DNA of 5,026 nucleotides, from assembly GCA_026386835.1 (NCBI GenBank), contig JAPLMV010000315.1, positions 1 through 5,026 of the forward strand. Direction: 5' to 3'. Shown here piece by piece: positions 1 through 5,026 of this stretch (the first letter of the stretch is position 1; the number at the start of each line of letters is the position of its first letter). Position numbers and translations under genes: made by a program. The notes under the pieces are model-generated. The model ran no database searches. It was not told the origin of the DNA and worked only from the letters and a program-made list of their open reading frames with translations. This DNA is from Planctomycetota bacterium (GTDB lineage: Bacteria; Planctomycetota; Phycisphaerae; Sedimentisphaerales; Anaerobacaceae).

Positions 1-722
1 TCTCCAAGTTCAAAATACTGCACGAAAGGATTGATGTGCTTGCGCAATATCTTTGCAGCCTCGACCAGTGCCATTTCCGGCGTAATCGTTCCATCGGTCC
101 AGATTTCGAGAATAAGCTTGTCGTAATTAGTCCGCTGGCCAACTCGGGTATTTTCAGTAGCGTAGCGAACTCTGGTAACAGGAGAATAAACCGCATCAAG
201 AAGTATTCTTCCGATTTCCTGGTCGAACCTGTCAGCGACAGCCATTCGTTCCGAAGCCGGCATATAGCCACGACCATTCTCAACCACCATTTCAATCTCA
301 AAATTCACATTTTCCGTCAACGTAGCCAATACCATGCTCTTGTCTACTATTTCTATTGCAGGGTCCGCAACTATATTTGCCGCCGTTATAACACCAGCCT
401 TATTTGCAGAAACATTCATTATCTTTGGCACCTGCCCGTTAAGCCGAACGACCAGATTTTTAACATTCAGGACTATCTCTGTGGCATCTTCCATCACCCC
501 TTTTATAGAGGTGAATTCATGGTCTACACCTTTTATTTTTATTGATGTTACAGCACTGCCTTCCAAAGAAGAAAGCAACACTCGCCTGAGACTATTACCA
601 ATAGTAGTGCCGAACCCGCGTTCAAAAGGCTCGATGAAGAAACGACCGTATTTATCACTTGCCACTGTCGTATCTTTTTCAACACGCGTCGGCAACTCTA
701 AACCACGCCACGTAATTCGCAT
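1..722 (-). CDS. rpoA: DNA-directed RNA polymerase subunit alpha, 5' part (N-terminal domain)
   Basis: The alpha subunit dimerises and forms the platform on which beta and beta' assemble into RNA polymerase. The window holds 240 codons from the start, then runs off the left edge. The N-terminal assembly domain is essentially complete, while the linker and the C-terminal DNA/activator-binding domain lie outside. Seen: ERGFGTTIGNSLRRVLLSS at residues 34-52, where R46-R47 align with E. coli R44-R45 in the helix used for dimerisation and beta contact; GRGYMPAS at 150-157; SPVTRVRY at 180-187; RVGQRTNYDKLILEIWTDGT at 193-212. The start is the ATG at 722-720, preceded by AGGAGA with 5 nt spacing. 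The N-terminus (MRITWRGLELP) differs from the proteobacterial form and resembles planctomycete alpha subunits from memory. It is the last visible gene of the cluster, 91 nt after rpsD. rplQ would be the usual next gene but is not visible. Confidence 0.97.
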   Translation of the reverse strand, partial: MRITWRGLELPTRVEKDTTVASDKYGRFFIEPFERGFGTTIGNSLRRVLLSSLEGSAVTSIKIKGVDHEFTSIKGVMEDATEIVLNVKNLVVRLNGQVPKIMNVSANKAGVITAANIVADPAIEIVDKSMVLATLTENVNFEIEMVVENGRGYMPASERMAVADRFDQEIGRILLDAVYSPVTRVRYATENTRVGQRTNYDKLILEIWTDGTITPEMALVEAAKILRKHINPFVQYFELG

Positions 723-727
723 ACATG

Positions 728-733
728 TCTCCT
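728..733 (-). promoter_or_regulatory. Shine-Dalgarno site of rpoA
   Basis: AGGAGA on the minus strand lies 5 nt before the ATG at 722-720. A second ATG at 726-724 lies between this site and the chosen start, but it is in another frame and only 1 nt from the site. It opens just 15 codons before a stop. The site therefore supports the start at 722, which gives the conserved alpha N-terminus. Confidence 0.8.
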
Positions 734-763
734 ATGTAAATTTTGAGCTTTGCCTGGCCAACC

Positions 764-775
764 GTTACAGGTAAC
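764..775. repeat. short inverted repeat in the rpsD-rpoA spacer
   Basis: GTTAC and GTAAC form a perfect inverted repeat around a 2-nt centre; as RNA the realistic fold is a 4-bp stem with a 4-nt loop. It lies in the 91-nt spacer between rpsD and rpoA (723-813), the longest gap in the window. No U-tract follows in the direction of transcription, so it does not look like a terminator. Function is unknown, and a chance occurrence is possible. Confidence 0.4.
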
Positions 776-813
776 CAAAAACTCAACGCAAAAAACTTAA
801 AATCATTTTTTAA

Positions 814-1446
814 CTATCTCGAACAGAACTCCACCACCAACTGCTCTTCCACAGGTATCTGAATATCATCTCGGCTCGGAAACGCAACAATGGTAGCTTC
901 GGGCTTCTCACGGTCCAACTGCAGCCAGCTTTGCGCCGTAAAGTTCGGGCTGCTTTCGAGCTGCTGCTTTATCCTTTTAACGCTTTTCTCGGAATTCCTG
1001 ACTGTGATTTTATCGCCTATTTTGGTAACATAATCACAAACATCTACCTTGCGACCATTAACACGAATATGGCCGTGAGCAATCAACTGCCTGGCGGCCT
1101 TGTGAGACGGAGCAAAATTAAGCTTATATATTACATTGTCCAGACGCCTTTCAAGCATTTGCAGCAGTAACTGGCCTGTGTTGCCTTTGGCCCGCTCGGC
1201 CTTGTGAAAACATATCATAAACTGCTGGTTCAAAAGACCATAATATCTTTTTACCTTCTGCTTTTCACGCAGGCGAACGCCGTAATCACTAAGGCGGCCT
1301 CTTGTCCAGCCGTGCATACCGGGCTTGACATTGCGCTGTTTCTTTTCAATCGGGCATTTAGCCGTCTCGCACCTGACGCCCTTGAGCATCAGCTTTACTC
1401 CTTCGCGACGGCACTGTTTACAAGATGAAGCAAGATAACGTCCCAT
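814..1446 (-). CDS. rpsD: 30S ribosomal protein S4, zinc-finger (C+) form
   Basis: S4 is a primary 16S rRNA binder that nucleates assembly of the 30S body, and in several bacteria it represses its own operon. The protein is 210 aa, close to the usual 200-210. Seen: a Cys4 cluster at C9, C12, C26 and C31 (CxxC-x13-C-x4-C) typical of the zinc-binding form; the conserved SDYGVRLREKQKVKRYYG at 53-70; KGNTGQLLLQMLERRLDNV at 87-105; the S4 RNA-binding domain at about 98-160 with ARQLIAHGHIRVNGRKV at 118-134; and the conserved C-terminus IPVEEQLVVEFCSR. The start at 1446 is forced, because an in-frame TAA lies at 1458-1456 with no alternative start after it. GGAG at 1463-1460 is 13 nt upstream, a long spacing. 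It follows rpsK by 33 nt and ends with TAG. Its place in the alpha cluster matches E. coli, whereas Bacillus keeps rpsD elsewhere. Confidence 0.98.
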   Translation of the reverse strand: MGRYLASSCKQCRREGVKLMLKGVRCETAKCPIEKKQRNVKPGMHGWTRGRLSDYGVRLREKQKVKRYYGLLNQQFMICFHKAERAKGNTGQLLLQMLERRLDNVIYKLNFAPSHKAARQLIAHGHIRVNGRKVDVCDYVTKIGDKITVRNSEKSVKRIKQQLESSPNFTAQSWLQLDREKPEATIVAFPSRDDIQIPVEEQLVVEFCSR

Positions 1447-1479
1447 CTTTTTTACTTATCTCCAAAAACTTTTTAATTT

Positions 1480-1860
1480 TTATACTCTTCTTTTCTTTGA
1501 CGGCCTGCATCCGTTATGTGGCAGAGGCGTAACATCTTCGATAGCAGATATACGCAATCCAGCCTGCTGCAGGGCTGCAATAGCGGATTCACGCCCGGAA
1601 CCTGGGCCTTTAACTTTTATTTCAATTTCACGGACGCCGTTACGCATGGCAATACCGGCAGCACGCTGTGCTGCTTGTGAAGCGGCAAAAGGAGTGCTTT
1701 TACGAGAACCCTTAAACCCGACACAACCTGATGAACTTGAACAAATCGTATCGCCGTCCATATCGGTAATCGTAATCAAGGTATTGTTGAATGTCGCTTT
1801 AATGCAGACGATAGCTTTGGCGACATTTTTTCTAATTTTTCGTTTGGTACTTTTTGCCAT
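1480..1860 (-). CDS. rpsK: 30S ribosomal protein S11
   Basis: S11 binds 16S rRNA on the 30S platform near the mRNA exit region. The protein is 126 aa from the ATG at 1860 and begins MAKSTKRKIRKNVAKAIVCI. Seen: the N-terminal basic tail; KATFNNTLITITD at 21-33; the SSSSGCVGFKGSRKSTPFAA stretch at 41-60; KGPGSGRESAI at 84-94; and the near-invariant C-terminus TPLPHNGCRPSKKRRV at 111-126. A TTG at 1878-1876 is in frame and would add MRIFIV, but it overlaps the likely ribosome-binding site (GAGG at 1876-1873). The extension also does not look like S11, so the ATG is preferred. It lies 54 nt after rpsM and 33 nt before rpsD. No key residue appears to be missing. Confidence 0.97.
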   Translation of the reverse strand: MAKSTKRKIRKNVAKAIVCIKATFNNTLITITDMDGDTICSSSSGCVGFKGSRKSTPFAASQAAQRAAGIAMRNGVREIEIKVKGPGSGRESAIAALQQAGLRISAIEDVTPLPHNGCRPSKKRRV

Positions 1861-1872
1861 TACTATAAAAAT

Positions 1873-1876
1873 CCTC
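1873..1876 (-). promoter_or_regulatory. Shine-Dalgarno site that decides the rpsK start
   Basis: GAGG on the minus strand lies 12 nt before the ATG at 1860. Its first base belongs to the competing in-frame TTG codon at 1878-1876, so the same bases cannot serve that TTG. The spacing is longer than the usual 5-9 nt, so initiation may be modest. Confidence 0.55.
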
Positions 1877-1914
1877 AATAAATAGCCGGTTACTGTCGGT
1901 AATTATCCTTTATT

Positions 1915-2298
1915 TTAACGTGCTTCCTTTACGCTCTTTTTACCTGCCACGGTCTTTCTCGGACCTTTACGAGTTCTCGCATTCGTACGAGTCCGCTGCC
2001 CGCGAACAGGCAGGCTTTTCCTGTGTCTCATTCCCCTGTAACAGCCGATATCACGCAACCGTGCGATATTCTGCGAAACCTGCCTGCGAAGCTGACCCCC
2101 AACGACATAATTGCGGTCAATAATCTGAGTTATCCTGCTAAGCTCATCTTCGGTCAGCTTATTGGCCTTTGTCATTCTTTCGATCTTGGCTTCTTTTAAA
2201 ATCTGCTCAGAGGTGTGCCTTCCTATCCCGTGAACATACGTCAATGCAATCCATATGGATTTCTCACTCGGGATATCGATACCAACTATACGCGGCAT
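1915..2298 (-). CDS. rpsM: 30S ribosomal protein S13
   Basis: S13 sits in the head of the 30S subunit, contacts the P-site tRNA with its C-terminal tail and forms bridges to the 50S subunit. The protein is 127 aa, slightly longer than the E. coli protein (118). Seen: MPRIVGIDIP at the start; the helix-turn motif YVHGIGRHTSEQIL at 21-34; and the hallmark basic region RLRDIGCYRGMRHRKSLPVR at 80-99 followed by GQRTRTNARTRKGPRK. The tail ends in lysine- and arginine-rich TVAGKKSVKEAR. The start ATG at 2298 has a strong AAGGAG 5 nt upstream. It lies 56 nt downstream of rpmJ, with a small hairpin in the spacer. In E. coli the region around the rpsM start is the S4 repression target; whether that holds here cannot be told from the sequence. 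Confidence 0.98.
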   Translation of the reverse strand: MPRIVGIDIPSEKSIWIALTYVHGIGRHTSEQILKEAKIERMTKANKLTEDELSRITQIIDRNYVVGGQLRRQVSQNIARLRDIGCYRGMRHRKSLPVRGQRTRTNARTRKGPRKTVAGKKSVKEAR

Positions 2299-2303
2299 AT
2301 CAG

Positions 2304-2309
2304 CTCCTT
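2304..2309 (-). promoter_or_regulatory. strong Shine-Dalgarno site of rpsM
   Basis: AAGGAG lies 5 nt before the rpsM ATG. It is one of the two best ribosome-binding sites in the window, the other being that of adk. Confidence 0.8.
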
Positions 2310-2323
2310 TTTAGTTCTCAGTC

Positions 2324-2344
2324 GGCACCTGTAAACAGGCAGCC
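2324..2344 (-). other. small RNA hairpin between rpmJ and rpsM
   Basis: On the transcript this folds as GGC, a UG bulge, CCUG, loop UUUA, CAGG, a single U, then GCC. That gives two short perfect stems (3 and 4 bp) split by a small internal loop. It begins about 10 nt after the rpmJ stop and ends 14 nt before the rpsM Shine-Dalgarno site. No U-run follows, so it is not a factor-independent terminator. It could be a processing or translational-control element, or a chance fold. The loop UUUA could also pair with UAAA at 2313-2310 next to the rpsM site, but with only four A-U pairs. Confidence 0.4.
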
Positions 2345-2354
2345 ATAAACACAA

Positions 2355-2468
2355 TCAACCCTGGCGTTGCTTGTGCCGGGGGTTTGTACAAATCACCCGC
2401 ACAACGCCTTTGCGACGAATAATCTTACAATTTTCACATATACGTTTTACTGAACTTCTGACTTTCAT
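2355..2468 (-). CDS. rpmJ: 50S ribosomal protein L36, zinc-ribbon (C+) form
   Basis: L36 is the smallest 50S protein and helps organise 23S rRNA. I translated it directly: 37 aa, starting MKVRSSVKRICENCK and ending NPRHKQRQG, with a TGA stop at 2357-2355. The length is the usual 37-38 aa. Seen: the zinc-ribbon ligands C11, C14, C27 and H32 (CxxC-x12-C-x4-H), so this is the zinc-bearing form rather than the C- form. The ATG at 2468 is preceded by a purine-rich GAGAAG only 3 nt away, a weak, close ribosome-binding site. It lies between infA (64 nt upstream) and rpsM (56 nt downstream), the same neighbours as in Firmicutes-type clusters. Confidence 0.97.
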   Translation of the reverse strand: MKVRSSVKRICENCKIIRRKGVVRVICTNPRHKQRQG

Positions 2469-2532
2469 TTTCTTCTCAATCTACTTTAGTATTTTTCAAT
2501 TCTTTTAGAAACCCATTCTGCCGGCAACTCAA

Positions 2533-2748
2533 TCAATTGCGAAGGACTATTCGGCCTCTGTTTAAATCATACGGCGACATCTCAACTATAACATTATCCC
2601 CGGGTAAAATGCGAATAAAGTGCATTCTCATCTTGCCCGAAACATGCGCCATAATTTCGTGACCGTTTTCCAATTTCACTCTAAATACTGCATTGGGCAA
2701 AGCATCTACCACTTTAGCCTGCAATCTTATTGCATCTTTCTTTGGCAT
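2533..2748 (-). CDS. infA: translation initiation factor IF-1
   Basis: IF-1 occupies the 30S A site during initiation and helps IF-2 and IF-3 select the initiator tRNA. The protein is 71 aa, one less than E. coli. It is a single OB-fold domain. Seen: DAIRLQAKVVDALPNAVFRV at 5-24; LENGHEIMAHVSGKMR at 26-41; the very conserved MHFIRILPGD at 42-51; and SPYDLNRGRI at 58-67. The last residues (VLRN) differ from the common TYR-type ending, though the final beta strand is kept. The second residue is proline rather than the common alanine or serine, which still allows removal of the initiator Met. The start is 6 nt after the map stop. AGGG at 2761-2758, within the last codons of map, can serve as its Shine-Dalgarno site with 9 nt spacing, which suggests coupling to map translation. 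Confidence 0.98.
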   Translation of the reverse strand: MPKKDAIRLQAKVVDALPNAVFRVKLENGHEIMAHVSGKMRMHFIRILPGDNVIVEMSPYDLNRGRIVLRN

Positions 2749-2754
2749 AAGCGT

Positions 2755-3534
2755 TTACCCTACCGTCAATACCTCACAACCATTTTCCGTTATAGCAATC
2801 GTATGCTCAAAATGAGCCGAACACCTTCCATCTTTTGTTACCACCGTCCATCCGTCTTTCAATGTCATAGTACCGTCGGTTCCTGCATTAATCATCGGTT
2901 CAACAGCTAAAACCATTCCTTTGGTCAAATAAATATCTTCACTCAACAAATCATCGCTGACGAAATTCGGAACTTTGGGCTCTTCGTGCATTTTTCTGCC
3001 GATGCCGTGTCCAACGAATTCCTTTACGACCGAAAAACCGGCCGCTTCCACATAACGCTGCATTTGCAAGGCTATTTCGCTCCACCTTATTGCCGGCGAT
3101 GCCTTCGCTATCGCTATGTCAAGAGCATGCTTTGTCACATCCATAAGCCTGCGATTGCTCTTGGATATTTCGCCTATGCCCAACGTAACAGCCGCATCCG
3201 CACAATAGCCGTTGAGCCGAATACCAAAATCGATGCCCATGATATCTCCTTCCTTTAGCTTTACCTGCTCTGAAGGAATTCCATGAACTATCTGCTCGTT
3301 TATCGAGGTGCAAATCGCACCAGGAAACGGGGGTTTGGCATAAGGGCTGCACACACCCTTAAACAAAGCCTCTGCTTTTACGTCAGCAGTCATCTGCAAA
3401 GCCACGTTGTTCAACCTGCCGGTAGTTACTCCAGGCTTTGCAATCTCTTCTAATTTTGAAAGAACATCGGCTACAACACCGCCTGCTTTACGCATTAACT
3501 CAATTTCTCTTGGGCTTTTCAGCGTTATAGCCAT
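2755..3534 (-). CDS. map: type I methionine aminopeptidase
   Basis: This cytosolic enzyme removes the initiator methionine from nascent proteins whose second residue is small. The protein is 259 aa, near the E. coli length (264), with the pita-bread metallopeptidase fold. Seen: all five metal ligands, D102 (in GIDFG), D113 (in CADAAVT), H176 (in EFVGHGIG), E212 (in VEPMINAG) and E243 (in HFEHT). The substrate-pocket histidines H84 (in VHGIP) and H183 (in KMHEEP) are also present. There is no N-terminal zinc-finger extension, so it is the short bacterial form. The start is fixed at 3534, because an in-frame TAA lies immediately upstream (3537-3535). No good Shine-Dalgarno site precedes it; the closest G-rich motif is about 18 nt away. 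It follows adk by 48 nt and leads into infA after 6 nt. Confidence 0.98.
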   Translation of the reverse strand: MAITLKSPREIELMRKAGGVVADVLSKLEEIAKPGVTTGRLNNVALQMTADVKAEALFKGVCSPYAKPPFPGAICTSINEQIVHGIPSEQVKLKEGDIMGIDFGIRLNGYCADAAVTLGIGEISKSNRRLMDVTKHALDIAIAKASPAIRWSEIALQMQRYVEAAGFSVVKEFVGHGIGRKMHEEPKVPNFVSDDLLSEDIYLTKGMVLAVEPMINAGTDGTMTLKDGWTVVTKDGRCSAHFEHTIAITENGCEVLTVG

Positions 3535-3582
3535 TTAATTTTATCTACAAAAACCACCCAATACCTAAAACGGCCTGGGGGC

Positions 3583-4257
3583 TTATAAAATCCTGCACCT
3601 TGAACCAACCGGCGCCATCTTATCGAGATGCCCAATCACCAGAGCAGTTACATCACTGGCGTCGCTGTTGGCATCGATATCATAAAATGTTCCATTCTTT
3701 TTATAGTAATCCACCACAGGCTTAGTCTGCTGATGATAAGTTCTGAGGCGATTGGCCACAACTTCAGGTGTATCATCGGGTCTTTGAATAAGCTTGCTGC
3801 CGCAGCCGTCACATATCCCATTAACCTTTGGCTTGAGGTTCTCAATGTGATAAACCGCACCGCATTTCGGACAGCTTCTCCTGCCAGTCATTCTTTGTGC
3901 AACTACCTTATCATCTATTTGCAAACTCAAAACAGCGTCTATCTTTTTGCCTGACGACTTCAACGACTTATCGAGCTGGGCGGCCTGATCAACAGTCCTC
4001 GGGAAACCATCCAATACAAAGCCGCTTTCAGACGCTTTTATTATCGCACCAGCCATCATTTCAACTATTATTTCATCCGGGACAAGAGCTCCAGAATCCA
4101 TATAACCCTGCGCTTTTTTACCAAGTTCGGTACCTGCCGACCTTTCCTGCCGCAAAATATCTCCGCTGGATAAATGCAGCAGACCATATTTTGAAACAAT
4201 GCGTTTGCACTGAGTTCCTTTGCCGGCGCCAGGAGCACCCAACAGTACTATTCTCAT
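3583..4257 (-). CDS. adk: adenylate kinase with zinc-binding LID
   Basis: The enzyme catalyses ATP + AMP = 2 ADP, keeping adenine nucleotides in balance in the cytosol. The protein is 224 aa, of the long (LID-containing) type. Seen: P-loop GAPGAGKGT at 7-15; the NMP-binding region with SSGDILR at 30-36; DGFPRT at 83-88; and the LID at about 123-160 with a Cys4 zinc site C129, C132, C149 and C152 (CxxC-x16-CxxC) as in Gram-positive-type enzymes. QRPDDTPEVVANRLRTYHQQTKPVVDYY at 158-185 carries the arginines that contact phosphates. The last ten or so residues (MAPVGSRCRIL) form a short tail not typical of the family. The start ATG overlaps the secY stop (ATGA). AAGGAG at 4270-4265, inside secY, is 7 nt upstream. 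Confidence 0.98.
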   Translation of the reverse strand: MRIVLLGAPGAGKGTQCKRIVSKYGLLHLSSGDILRQERSAGTELGKKAQGYMDSGALVPDEIIVEMMAGAIIKASESGFVLDGFPRTVDQAAQLDKSLKSSGKKIDAVLSLQIDDKVVAQRMTGRRSCPKCGAVYHIENLKPKVNGICDGCGSKLIQRPDDTPEVVANRLRTYHQQTKPVVDYYKKNGTFYDIDANSDASDVTALVIGHLDKMAPVGSRCRIL

Positions 4258-5026
4258 GAATAAGCTCCTTTTATCCTGCCGGTCGAACTGAATCCTTCGT
4301 AGCTGCGCATCAGGAGGTTAGCTTCGATTTTCTGAACAAGATCCAGCGAAACGCTGACAACTATCAATAAGCCCGTACCACCAAGGAACGTTGCGACACG
4401 CCAGTCAATTCCTAACAATATAGAGACCGCTGACGGCACAATTGCAATTATTGCCAAAAATGCGGCACCAAAATAAGTAACCCTGGCCATCACGGTTTCC
4501 AGATACTCGGCGGTCCTTCGTCCCGGCCTAAGACCTGGGATAAAGCTGCCTGAGTCACGAAGATTTTTCGCCATTTCTTTCGGCTGGAACTGTACTGTTA
4601 CCCAGAAGTAGGTAAACAAAACTATAAATAGCATATATAAAACATTATATACATAAGCACCATGGCTCAACGTACTCTGTAAATTATAAATAAAACCGGA
4701 ATTACGGAGACTCGGGATTCTTGCCAACTGCGCAACTATTAACGGCAGGAACATCATAAAAGACGATGCGAAAATTATCGGCATAACCCCACCATGATTG
4801 ACACGTAGCGGCAAATAATGCCTTGAGCCACCATACATCCTGCGACCACGCATCTGTTTTGCCTGCTGAATCGGTATCCTGCGCTGACCTTGAGTTATCA
4901 GGATGGCGCCGGCAACAACAAACACAAACGCCGCTACAAGAAATACCAGTTTTGCCGGCCCTAATGAACCAGCTTGAGCTGTAACTTTTAAATCGACATT
5001 CTGGAGAAGCATTTGTATGGCCCACG
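4254..5026 (-). CDS. secY: preprotein translocase subunit SecY, 3' part
   Basis: SecY is the channel-forming membrane subunit of the SecYEG translocon; it exports unfolded preproteins and inserts membrane proteins. The window holds the last 256 full codons; the start lies beyond the right edge, and the first complete codon is a Trp at 5024-5022. A Met codon at 5012 is internal, not the start. Seen, in fragment numbering: a transmembrane segment at about 25-43; the conserved cytosolic loop GQRRIPIQQAKQMRGRRMYGG at 46-66; PLRVNHGGVMPIIFASS at 72-88 leading into the next membrane segment; another segment at about 125-144; the cytosolic loop SGSFIPGLRPGRRTAEYLE at 158-176, whose R166 aligns with E. 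coli R357, important for SecA-driven export; then the last two membrane segments with FLGGTGLLIVVSVSLD at 213-228 and EANLLMRSYEGF at 234-245. The final residues overlap the adk start. Confidence 0.98.
   Translation of the reverse strand, partial: WAIQMLLQNVDLKVTAQAGSLGPAKLVFLVAAFVFVVAGAILITQGQRRIPIQQAKQMRGRRMYGGSRHYLPLRVNHGGVMPIIFASSFMMFLPLIVAQLARIPSLRNSGFIYNLQSTLSHGAYVYNVLYMLFIVLFTYFWVTVQFQPKEMAKNLRDSGSFIPGLRPGRRTAEYLETVMARVTYFGAAFLAIIAIVPSAVSILLGIDWRVATFLGGTGLLIVVSVSLDLVQKIEANLLMRSYEGFSSTGRIKGAYS
4265..4270 (-). promoter_or_regulatory. Shine-Dalgarno site of adk inside the secY 3' end
   Basis: AAGGAG on the minus strand lies 7 nt before the adk ATG and within the last codons of secY. Together with the ATGA stop/start overlap it indicates translational coupling of adk to secY. 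Confidence 0.75.

Noticed and set aside
724..726. ATG just upstream of the rpoA start in another frame
   Set aside because: It is only 1 nt from the Shine-Dalgarno core and opens 15 codons before a TGA. The rpoA frame begins 4 nt later at the proper spacing.
36..774. Two open frames on the plus strand (36-545 and 334-774)
   Set aside because: They lie antisense to rpoA, which is firmly identified on the minus strand. The translations show no family motifs, and they have no good ribosome-binding site.
2986..3352. Open frames on both strands within map (plus 2986-3258, minus 3119-3352)
   Set aside because: Both are out of frame with, or antisense to, a complete map gene with all catalytic residues. 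Their composition reads like shifted coding sequence.
3538..3570. Possible promoter between adk and map (TTGGGT with an A/T-rich GATAAAAT)
   Set aside because: The match to a -35/-10 pair is poor, with too short a spacer, and the genes sit in a compact operon. There is not enough to call a promoter.
3628..4259. Plus-strand open frames opposite adk (3628-3954 and 3897-4259) and a minus-strand frame at 3648-3860
   Set aside because: They are shadows of adk, whose motifs run through its full length. There are no independent features.
5010..5012. Met codon near the right edge as the start of secY
   Set aside because: The frame stays open upstream to the window edge, and the protein from here lacks the first half of SecY. 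It is an internal Met of a gene cut by the window.
1..5026. Mobile elements, CRISPR arrays, tRNA or rRNA genes, factor-independent terminators
   Set aside because: Every spacer is under 100 nt and was read. None holds direct-repeat arrays, cloverleaf-like sequence, insertion-sequence ends or a GC-rich stem followed by a U-tract.

Overview
The whole window is one co-directional block of housekeeping genes on the minus strand. It is the distal part of the spc/alpha ribosomal-protein cluster. In transcription order (high to low coordinates) it reads secY (3' part only), adk, map, infA, rpmJ, rpsM, rpsK, rpsD and rpoA (5' part only). Every gene is recognisable from strongly conserved family motifs, and none is broken. 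The genes are tightly packed: secY and adk overlap by 4 nt (ATGA), map and infA are 6 nt apart, and the other gaps are 33 to 91 nt. I see no factor-independent terminator, convincing internal promoter, RNA gene, mobile element or CRISPR array. The reading is one long polycistronic transcript that enters at the right edge and leaves at the left edge.

Layout: 4254-5026 secY (protein translocation channel); 3583-4257 adk (adenylate kinase with a zinc LID); 2755-3534 map (methionine aminopeptidase); 2533-2748 infA (IF-1); 2355-2468 rpmJ (L36, 37 aa); 1915-2298 rpsM (S13); 1480-1860 rpsK (S11); 814-1446 rpsD (S4, zinc-finger form); 1-722 rpoA (RNA polymerase alpha, N-terminal domain). The genes share a theme: initiation and assembly of the small subunit (IF-1, S13, S11, S4), one large-subunit protein (L36), nascent-chain processing and export (Map, SecY), nucleotide balance (Adk) and transcription (alpha).

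Organism: a bacterium of moderate, AT-leaning composition. The alpha subunit opens directly with an MRITWRGLELP-type N-terminus followed by FERGFGTTIGNSLRRVLLSSLEG. From memory this resembles Planctomycetota, perhaps the Phycisphaerae/Sedimentisphaerales side. The secY-adk-map-infA-rpmJ order with rpsD kept between rpsK and rpoA is compatible with that. The assignment is an inference from a few proteins and was not checked by a search.

No new biological system is apparent. The points worth a second look are small: a compact hairpin just upstream of the rpsM ribosome-binding site, an inverted repeat in the longest spacer (rpsD-rpoA), and uneven Shine-Dalgarno quality across the operon.
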